Positions 53,893-62,000 of a stretch of DNA of 62,000 nt are shown here, in pieces; the first letter of the stretch is position 1; each line of letters opens with the position of its first letter. This DNA comes from Mesostigma viride (Eukaryota; Streptophyta; Mesostigmatophyceae; Mesostigmatales; Mesostigmataceae). A program made the translations under genes and the position numbers. The notes under the pieces are model-generated. The model saw only the letters and a program-made list of their open reading frames with translations. It searched no databases and was not told the origin of the DNA. The stretch is from positions 5,018,895 to 5,080,894 of the forward strand of contig RPFO01000104.1 of the NCBI GenBank assembly GCA_009746045.1, written 5' to 3'.

Positions 53893-56047
53893 ATGGATCC
53901 AGTGGGTGGAGATATGTCGCCTATACCTACCAATAATAATAATAATAATAATACTAACAACAATAACAACACTCGTGGTAACCGACGGGACTCACTTGAA
54001 ACGGTGCACCATCTCACTCCTCAAGGTAATCTTCGTACCTCACCTCCTTCTCCTGTTACTGGTGGTCGCCGTCGTCCCTCACTTACCCCTCCTACCAATG
54101 AACAACGTATGCAAGTCAGATTTAGTGATGACCCTTCCTTTACCTTGAACCAGGCCCCTGCCCCTCCTGCAACCTTGGCTCAACCCTCCAGCAGGCCCTC
54201 ACTAACTAACAATGCTCCTAGGCCTCCTTCCCACCCTGTGCCTTCCATGCCTGCTTTTAACACGGGTCGTACCTCTGCCCCTGTCGGCCCTTCTGGGCGC
54301 CCTAGTGCAGTCCGCTTTTACCCACCTGCTTCCTGGTCCTACCCTGATACGGCCTATGAGGCTGCCCAGGTCCCTACCCGTGTGGCTGATTTAGAAGTTA
54401 ATAGTGATTTCAGCACCATGCCTCTAGATGACAGAAATTATGATCATTTTGCCTACTCCTCTCTTCGTGAGCAATATACTGTACCCTTCTCCTATGGGCA
54501 CCAGCCTGAAACGGTGGCCCCTTCTAGACCCCTACCCAAAACCTTTCCTCTTCCTTCCTTCTATCCCGCTTATGTAGCAGTGGAAGATAGTGGCCCTATG
54601 GGAAAAACTGACTCTTCTAATCCCCCTAAGCCCCCTGCTCTTCCCCTCTTTGCTAACCTTCCCAAACTGGATGTCAAGTCTACCCCTCAACAGTTTTTCA
54701 CTTTTATTATGTTGCTTACCCAGAACACAGAGTCATGGCAGAATCATAATAGATGGCGTCTCTCTGATGCTGTACTAGTCCCTCACTATCTTACTACCTG
54801 TATTACTCCTGAGCTTGCTAACCTCATCCAGTGTGAATCCTTGGCCTCTCATGCCTACCCTAACTCTGTAGCAGAATTGTTTAAGCGTTTAGAGAACCAT
54901 TTAGTCCCTCCTGATTCAGATTGGCAGGATAGATTAGCCTTTGGTACCTTGCAGCAGGGTACTAAATCCTTTAAGGAGTATATGAAAGAGTTTGATGCCC
55001 AGATGGTACGAATTAGGGATTTGTCGGGTGCAGAAGTACGTGCTCGTTTCCTACAAGGCCTCAGTAGACCCTTATTACGTGAAGTCAAGCGCCAGTTCTC
55101 TGCCTACCGTTTTACTGATCTGCCCCTCAAGCATGTGCGCCAGCATCTCTTACGAGTAGCAGATTTCTTCACCACTCCTTCTCTCCCTACCCGTTCCCGT
55201 ATTAATAATATTATCCTTACCCCTGAGGAGGAGAACTCCTATGTAGAAGAATTAGACATCTGCGTTGCTGATCTATCAGCTCTTGATGTCTCTCATATCA
55301 CATGCTATCATTGTAAGGAAGTAGGTCATCTTAAACGTGAGTGCCCCAAGTTCCGGGTTAGTTCCTATGGATTTGGGGGGGGAGGGGGAACAGTAGGCCT
55401 GTCAGCCGGGGGTAACCTGGACAGGTCCTTAGATAGTACCCCAGATAATAACTTTTGCTTGCCTGTTTTTATAGCCTCTGTAGGAGCTGAATCTTCCCTA
55501 CCACTACGTGTGCGTCCTCTTATGTTCTTGAATGGTGGTTTAACCGTTCCCCATACTGTTGTAGACCCTTTCTTGCATGCTGATGAACTTTTGAATGTCT
55601 CTGTGTTGGTAGATAGCGGTGCGGCTAGCTCCTTTGTGAGCGAGGCCCTAGTTAGGCGTTTAGGACTAGTCCCTACCCCTCACACCAAACCTGTCACTGT
55701 TCATTATGCTGACGGTCGCACCAGTCATTCCCCGGGTACGGTGTCCCTTCCCCTGGTCATACAAGGACGTACTGTCAACCTGACGGCCACTATAGGCCCT
55801 ATCACTACCGCTGATGTATTACTAGGATTAGATTGGCACCAGGATAATAAGATTACTATTAATTATGATACCATGGTCATTTGGTTTCCAGATAGCTCTT
55901 ACTGGGTACCGGAACGTCATTATAGATTAGAAAATTTATCCTTGGTAGATATTACTCCTCCTACACCTGTTGATCCTCCTGTAAGACCTATACCTGAAGT
56001 ATTAATGTCCAATGATGAATTGCGATCTGAACTAAAGGAATATGGAT
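53893..56047 (+). CDS. gag-protease part of the copy B gag-pol polyprotein (interrupted)
   Basis: The ATG at 53893 opens MDPVGGDMSPIPTNN. An Asn/Ser/Pro-rich N-terminus leads to a retrotransposon gag core (WRLSDAVLVPHYLTTCITPE, RLAFGTLQQGTKSFKEYMKE), a CCHC zinc knuckle (CYHCKEVGHLKREC, about residue 471) and a retropepsin-like protease (LVDSGAASSFVS near residue 574, ADVLLGLDW near 645). The frame is open until element X2 enters at the GAT 56045-56047. The apparent continuation past 56047 to a stop at 56281 is read from the inserted element. Confidence 0.9.
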
Positions 56048-58011
56048 TCATGTCCCACGTAGCTCCCACAAAAACCAGCATCTTCATTAAAACAATAAGT
56101 GGAAGCATACATGTGACACTAATTGACATGCCCGGAGGCACGCCGTTCAAGGCCCTTCATGAAGTACGTTGCCCTAGAGGCAACCAAGACAAGGGTGGGT
56201 GGGTGGGGAGCAAAGAAAGAGGCCGACAAAACCAGCCAGAGCGGCTTTTAGTCGCAAAACCTCCCTTATCCCTAGCTAACTGACGTCATTAAACCCTTAT
56301 GTTTAGTGGATGCTAGTAAGACGCTAACCGTACAGACCGGGGGTAGAATATCCCGAATCTGCACGGCTAGTATTAAATAATGCGTAGGTTGTTCTTTTCA
56401 GGGGCACTGCACCTCACGCCCCGTTCCGCCCGGGTATAATCAACCCAAGCGCGGAACGCACATTTTATTTAATTCATTTTTCAACCATGCACTATATTGC
56501 ATCTACTAATCACAAAAGCTCTAGCCAAACAGCTACGAGTAAACACTGCGACCTATAAGCCGCTCATCCAGCGGCCTCTTGTTCCCGCATTCACGTATAG
56601 AAGAAACTCCGTTCAAAGAACCCCGATTCATGTCCCACGTAGCTCCCACAAAAACCAGCATCTTCATTAAAACAATAAGTGGAAGCATACATGTGACACT
56701 AATTGACATGCCCGGAGGCACGCCGTTCAAGGCCCTTCATGAAGTACGTTGCCCAATCACCCCCGCCCTGGCTTTCCCTTGAAGCCGCACTCCACCTTGC
56801 TCGTTGTCACAAGTGACCGCCCTGCCGCAAAACGGGAGCCCCCCCACATCGGGAGGCGTGTGCCCGGCGGCTGTGGATGCATGGCCAGGCCCAAAAAGGC
56901 CCAGCGCATTTGCACTGCGATTGCGCACGGCCAGCCTATCATGACCCCTCTCGGGGCCCCGAGTCGGTACCGCTATGGCCGTCTCCCCATAGACCCGGGG
57001 TGCTTCGAGAAAAAACGTGGACCTAGCCCAGGCCCCGCCAGCCCGGATGCCCGAGGCCACAGCCCCAGGCACCTGGCTGAACGAGAGTCCGTTCAGCCAA
57101 GACCGCATTCCCCCCCGAGGTTTCTATGCGTGGGGAAAAAATTTCTAGCTTAGACGCTTTTCCCATCGCCGTCCCCAGCCCCAACCACCCCCCCCTCGGC
57201 GGAAGGCAATTGCAAAGTTTGCTGGCCAGCAGCAATTTCCGAAGAAAAAGCCGCAGGCCGCGGACCGAGACACGGGTCGCCAGTGCCAGCCATCCGGCTC
57301 CAACCCGGGGTGCAAGCATCCCCAGGTACGGAGCACCAGCTCGCGCACTGGGCCGACCAAGCGACAGTTGAGCACCTGTCACGGCATCCGGCCCACCAAA
57401 GACCCCAAGCTGGGGAAAAGGTGCGGACCGGAGGTAATCTTTTTCTTTTCTTTTAGTTAACCGGGCGAGGAACTACGCCTGGCCGGTTAACAACTGGAAG
57501 TCTCACCACTGGCCAAGTGGCCAGTGCAACCAGTGCTTTTGGGATTTTGCTCCGCAGCACCCATAGCTGCGGCTGCCGCCGCAACGACAACGAGCAAAGA
57601 AAGAGGCCGACAAAACCAGCCAGAGCGGCTTTTAGTCGCAAAACCTCCCTTATCCCTAGCTAACTGACGTCATTAAACCCTTATGTTTAGTGGATGCTAG
57701 TAAGACGCTAACCGTACAGACCGGGGGTAGAATATCCCGAATCTGCACGGCTAGTATTAAATAATGCGTAGGTTGTTCTTTTCAGGGGCACTGCACCTCA
57801 CGCCCCGTTCCGCCCGGGTATAATCAACCCAAGCGCGGAACGCACATTTTATTTAATTCATTTTTCAACCATGCACTATATTGCATCTACTAATCACAAA
57901 AGCTCTAGCCAAACAGCTACGAGTAAACACTGCGACCTATAAGCCGCTCATCCAGCGGCCTCTTGTTCCCGCATTCACGTATAGAAGAAACTCCGTTCAA
58001 AGAACCCCGAT
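56048..58011 (+). mobile_element. Complete non-autonomous split-direct-repeat element X2 (DIRS/PAT/TOC1-like layout)
   Basis: Layout: A1 56048-56174 (127 bp), spacer 56175-56208, B1 56209-56627 (419 bp), A2 56628-56754, unique region 56755-57592, B2 57593-58011. So A at the left end, a joined B-A inside, and B at the right end. The two junctions share GAT, and there is no target duplication. The pol frame of copy B is regained exactly when the 1964 bp are left out. Split direct repeats without target duplication are the signature of tyrosine-recombinase retrotransposons (PAT, Ngaro) and of Chlamydomonas TOC1. No RT or recombinase ORF is present. Confidence 0.85.
56749..57153 (+). other. Open frame in the unique region of the split-repeat element
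   Basis: A 134-codon frame is conserved in both X1 (52613-53017) and X2. It has no recognised domain and high Pro/Arg content, typical of GC-rich chance frames. The near-identity of the copies means conservation is not informative. Confidence 0.15.
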
Positions 58012-58716
58012 ACCTACTATGTATGTTCCTTCAGTTAGAAGTACAGGAGATACCTATCCCTAATAATAGTGTGGATATAGATCTAAACACATTGGATACA
58101 ATAGGAGTGGGATTTACTGAAAATGAAATAGTAAGATACATGGCTGTGATAGATTCCTCAAAAGTTTTTGAAGAAAAGACTCCTTCTTATCCTCCTCCTC
58201 GTTCTGTTTTACACCGTGTAGTCATCAAGGACGGTGCAGTTCCTACGCACTCTCCGATGTATAGAATGGGCCCTACCGAGTTAAAGGAACTAAAACAGAT
58301 TTTAGTGTCACTATTAGAAGCAGGATTGATAGAGCCTAGTAACTCTCCCTACTCAGCTGGTGTCCTGTTAGTTCCTAAGCCAAATGGCAAGTTTCGCCTA
58401 GTTACTGATTATAGGAAGTTGAATGATATTACTGTGAAGTCTAAATACCCTCTACCTCGTATTGATGATATATTGAATAAGGTTAAAGTTTCCACTTGTT
58501 TCACAGTACTGGATTGTGCGGATGGTTTTTGGCAGTTGCGGATAGCTCCTGAGGATTGCCATAAAACCGCCTTTGCTACCCCTTTTGGTCATTACCAGTT
58601 TAGAGTAGCGGCTATGGGACTCTGTAACTCGCCTGCCTCTTTTCAAATGTTAATGAATGAAGTGCTTAGACCTGTTATGGGAAATTCTCACCTTCCTCAA
58701 GTGTCCTCTGATTTAA
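58012..58716 (+). pseudogene. Reverse transcriptase N-terminal part of copy B
   Basis: The frame resumes after X2 and shows Ty3/gypsy RT landmarks: GLIEPSNSPYSAGVLLVPKP, FRLVTDYRKLNDITVKSKYP, FTVLDCADGFWQLRIAPED and GLCNSPASFQMLMNEVL. The catalytic-loop Asp of the first motif is in VLDCADG. The frame is cut at TTAA 58713-58716 by the piggyBac-like element, so the RT is split in two. Confidence 0.92.
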
Positions 58717-60415
58717 CCCCTAAATGGGCAGAAATACTGCCGATGCATCGGCTGTAACTTCACAATTTTGCAAACCAGATGCCATCCAACCCACCCATAT
58801 CCAATGGCTGTCCTTGGGGGCCAAGCATGTCCATGAGTTGCCCTTCGGGTTGGTATATCACAACCTTACATATATGCAGGTTAGGCCATGTATAACTGCC
58901 GTCAAAGTCAGGGGGGTCAAGACGAGCGTTTTCATTTTTGGTAGAATGTGCATTTTGAATTATGTTGTAAGAGCTAGGCACCTACCACTTCAGGGATGAT
59001 AAAAAATTAGTTGCTGAACAGTTTGAGCCATTGGGGTCATCATTTGGGTGGGTATACCAGCAGTTACACCCAGTACAGCCCATAGGGGTACCGTTGGTAA
59101 AAAGCAACCAAGGGGGTAGGAGTGGGCATACTACCTACTAATACCTACTAATATGGCCCCCAACCATGCCACACAATACATTTCCCTTCCACAATGATGG
59201 GGAAACATAACTGCATCATCACACTGCCCTTACATGGCACCTATGTGCAGGTGCCACCTTGTCCATGCACGTAGGTAACGTGGTACGGATACCCTACGCA
59301 AGGCATGCATTCTAGGAGGCAGCCACCAACAAACTAGTGATTTTAAGCCTATTTCAGCTTGCCCTAGCAAGGATAAACTAGGCCTAAGCTGCTATAGCTT
59401 GCCAGGTGATGGCCAGCACACCTGGTGGCACATGCTGACAATGGGAAGCTTCTACTCACCGGTTACATGCTTGATGATGCCACAGAGACCAGCCAACTGC
59501 CTCACACTCATGCAATATGTGTGTGGGAAATGTATAACAAACATATATGGAGGTATTCAAACCCATACAGCCTCTAAAACTTATCACCATCACCCTGTGG
59601 CAGGTCAACTGACTGATGGAAGCATCTAAGAAGGGTGTTTTAGAAAGGGGCCAGGCCAGGGTCAAGAAAGAGCATGAATAATGCAAAAAGAATGTGCTAC
59701 ACAAGCTAGAACGTATATATAAACGTCAAACATCGATAGGAAAACGATGCTTAAGCTTTACCAGGCATGGATGGCGTTACCTTGGCCCAGGCGGTGGCCG
59801 CAAAATGGGGCATTTCGGCACACCAAAGTTGTGCAGCATGGTCGCTGGATTCGGCGATTTCTGGCCACCCTTGCACGTTTACGACTACTATGTATCATAA
59901 AAAGTACAAAGAAACCAATATATCCTTTAAAATACGCCGTAAAGGTATTGCTGTCAACGTTTCTATCGTCCGGCCTGATCGCAGTTTTTTCCAGCAAGAA
60001 CGCTGCCGAAACCTATCAAATGGCATTCCCGCGAACCAAAAATTGGCCTGTATCATCTTTAGGACGTATAAAATCAATATCTTAAGTTTGGCCAGAAAAT
60101 TCGAACGCAAACGTAAATGCCATGCGTGGGCGCAAGCCGCCATGGCCAGGTCGTCGTTTTCCGGAATGCACGTTGTACGCGAAAAAGTACCCTGACCCCT
60201 TGTACTTTGACCGACCAGAACACCTCTATAACTTTGTCAGAAGTATGCAAACCCTAGTACCATGCTGTGAGGAAAATTATAAACTTTCGATCTTCTCAGC
60301 TAAACTTTTCCTAATTCTCAATAGTTTTCGCGGCATTTGGTCCCCCGAGAAGGGGCCGACGTGTCGGCTGTAACTCAGTTTTAGGCGGAAAATCGGCAGC
60401 CAGACCATTTAGGGG
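58717..60415. mobile_element. Non-autonomous piggyBac-like element in the RT of copy B
   Basis: The ends CCCCTAAATGG and CCATTTAGGGG are perfect 11-bp inverted repeats flanked on both sides by TTAA (58713-58716 and 60416-60419). Removing one TTAA plus the element leaves the RT frame open. A TCGGCTGTAACT motif is repeated just inside both ends. The 1.7 kb body has several open frames of up to 142 codons, none with a recognisable piggyBac DDD transposase. Confidence 0.9.
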
Positions 60416-60419
60416 TTAA

Positions 60420-61149
60420 AGGATCCTTCCTTCTCCTCTGTTTCTTTATCTGAGCATGACCGTTCTTGTGCTCAAGCTTACTTAGATGATATCCTTATTT
60501 ACTCTCCTGATTTTGAAACGCACCTACGTGATTTAAAGAAAGTATTAGAAATAATGGCTGAAAATTCTTTGTGGGCGCGCCGTGCTAAAGTTCGTTCGGG
60601 TAGGAGTGTCCCATTTTTAGGGCACGTTCTGTCAGATGCCGGGGTCGCTACCGACCCGGATAAAACTAAGTCAATTCAGGAATGGCCTACCCCTACCGAC
60701 GTTAAAGGTGTACGTAGTTTTCTAGGAATTGCTTCTTACTATAGGCGTTTTATCCCGCGTTTCGCAACTATAGCAGTCATTTATTAAAGAAGGATATCCC
60801 CTTTGTTTGGAGTAGTGAATGTCAGTCGGCTTTTCAGTGTCTAAAATCCCTACTCCTCTCCCCTCCTGTACTCATCCTGCCGGATACTACTAAACCCTTT
60901 GTGGTAGCTACAGACGCTAGTAAGGTAGCTATAGGGGGCGTCCTTCTCCAGGACCAGGGTCAGGGCTTACAGCCAATTGAGTATATCTCTAGGACAATGC
61001 TCCCTGCGGAGCGTAACTATCCCGTACACCAGCAGGAACTCTTAGCGGTGGTGTATTGTTGCCACGCGTGGCAGCACTTTCTTAAAGGTGCTCAATTTGA
61101 TGTCTGCCTGAATGAACCCTGTGAGATAGATCCTTATAGATTAGTTATC
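60420..61149 (+). pseudogene. RT C-terminal part and RNase H of copy B, frameshifted and truncated
   Basis: The catalytic motif AYLDDILIYSPDFETHLRDL is followed by FLGHVLSDAGVATDPDKTKS and SFLGIASYYRRFIPRF. A one-base frameshift lies near 60766-60775. Then come PFVVATDASKVAIGGVLLQD, ISRTMLPAERNYPVHQQELL and HAWQHFLKGAQFDV, a Ty3/gypsy RNase H with its first catalytic Asp in ATDAS and Glu in QQELL. Coding sequence stops where the second LTR begins at 61150, so integrase is missing. Confidence 0.92.
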
Positions 61150-62000
61150 TGTTACGTCGCGTAACAATTCGTTGTAGTTACGGACGTAAATTAGGTCTTT
61201 TGCCTCGGTTGTCCCTAGGTTTACGTGTAGCTCCTACCGGGACACTATTGTCCTCGTAACAGTACTGTGGTACATTGGGTGCCTTTGGGCGCCGCGCCGC
61301 GTACTTTACTAGTGGTCCTGATCCTTTGGTAGAATGTAGTGGACCAGCGTGCATCTGTAGGCGAGGGCCATGTCGGCCCGAGCGTGTTGGACCGTTGGTG
61401 ACCATTTATGCACGTTCTACCCCTCGTGTGTGCACTCGGCGTGTGTTAAATGAATTAACACATATAGGCTTGGGTCACGGCAGTGTAGTTGTGTTTCCTT
61501 CCTCTATTCCTGGAGTAAACGGGTTGTGTAAATGGCTTATGGCGTATTATAGTAACACTTACGTTAAAGCATTGAGATCTGGATCGTCTCGTTCGTCTTT
61601 CGCTAGGGGTTTAACTAGAGGCGGCTTGACTAGTTTAGGTAGCATCAGGCCAGGTAGAGGTATAGAGGTAGTGGTAGATACCCGAGGCGTAACAATGGAC
61701 TCGGAGGAATTTTAGGTAGAGAGCGAGACGACGATCCCCTGCAACATACGTCATTGAATCAACCCTTCCGCGTCCGGGAAAATGAAGACGACACCTACTT
61801 GACAGGTAATGGGCGGGTCGCCTGCAAGCTGGGGGGGTAGTGCTGCCCGATTCGGGACACGCCCAGCCTAGAAGATAGACCTGCTCGAAGCGGAAAATCC
61901 TTTTATAGATAGCTCCTTTTCCTCGTTTTGTTTTCCTGAGACATGTGGCCTACTGTCGTAGATAGGTGATGGTTTTGGTTCTACGTTAGAGAGACGACTA
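61150..62000 (+). repeat. Second LTR copy of the copy B family, cut by the window end
   Basis: It starts TGTTACGTCGCGTAACAATT and follows 50317-51163 at about 97% identity to the last base. No polypurine tract precedes it; it abuts RNase H coding sequence. It may be the 3' LTR of an internally deleted element or the 5' LTR of another copy. Confidence 0.85.

Larger units (their letters stand above)
50317..62000 (+). mobile_element. Ty3/gypsy-like retrotransposon copy B, with nested insertions
   Basis: Order: LTR (50317 to about 51262), hybrid-binding ORF (51387-51791), gag-protease (53893-56047), RT first part (58012-58716), RT second part and RNase H (60420-61149), second LTR copy (61150 to window end). 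Three insertions interrupt it: 51954-53874, 56048-58011 and 58717-60415. RT and RNase H sequence places it in the Ty3/gypsy group. No integrase is found between RNase H and the second LTR. Confidence 0.85.

Noticed and set aside
56045-56281. C-terminal end of gag-pol reading MSHVAPTKTSIF
   Set aside because: This is the A1 repeat of inserted element X2. The same peptide occurs at three other A repeats, and pol resumes after 58011.

Overview
This is nuclear DNA from a eukaryote, most likely a photosynthetic microbial eukaryote (an alga). Two ordinary cellular genes are broken into many small GT-AG exons. One of them is a complete plant-CCD1-like carotenoid cleavage dioxygenase. The mobile elements include one with split direct repeats, a layout best known from green algae. 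The lineage cannot be fixed from sequence alone: a chlorophyte is favoured, and other algal groups are not excluded.

Left half (1-31.4 kb): two plus-strand genes in tandem. A JMJD7-type JmjC 2-oxoglutarate oxygenase runs from beyond the left edge to 9295, with seven exons in view. After a 2.7 kb spacer, a CCD1-like dioxygenase begins at 12005 and runs to about 31.3 kb with 13 recognised exons, one of only 15 nt. I derived every exon junction by checking splice dinucleotides, phase and protein continuity. The introns carry most of the DNA. Many contain their own tandem repeat: 32-bp x ~93, 8-bp x ~112, 34-bp x 15, 84-bp x 12, and a 2.2 kb uninterrupted pyrimidine tract ending 20 nt before a 3' splice site. 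At least six introns also contain copies of the end of the preceding exon together with its splice donor.

Middle (31.4-36.7 kb): spacer DNA with a roughly 310-bp fold-back hairpin, a 70-bp direct repeat, and two oppositely oriented remnants of a LINE ORF1-like protein, with TTAA-repeat tails nearby.

Right half (36.7-62 kb): nested mobile elements. Two related Ty3/gypsy-like LTR retrotransposon families each have a separate small ORF with an RNase H hybrid-binding (viroplasmin-type) domain ahead of gag. Copy A (minus strand, 36.7-46.4 kb) is interrupted by a TTAA-flanked piggyBac-like element and by a 6.7 kb TA-flanked pogo/Tigger-like element that itself contains a LINE endonuclease fragment. 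Copy C (46.6-49.3 kb) keeps a 5' LTR, a primer-binding site, the small ORF and a gag start. Copy B (50.3 kb to the window end) has an LTR, the small ORF and gag-protease-RT-RNase H. It is interrupted by two almost identical split-direct-repeat elements and a second piggyBac-like element. No integrase is seen before the next LTR copy at 61150.

No tRNA, rRNA, CRISPR or bacterial-type feature was seen.
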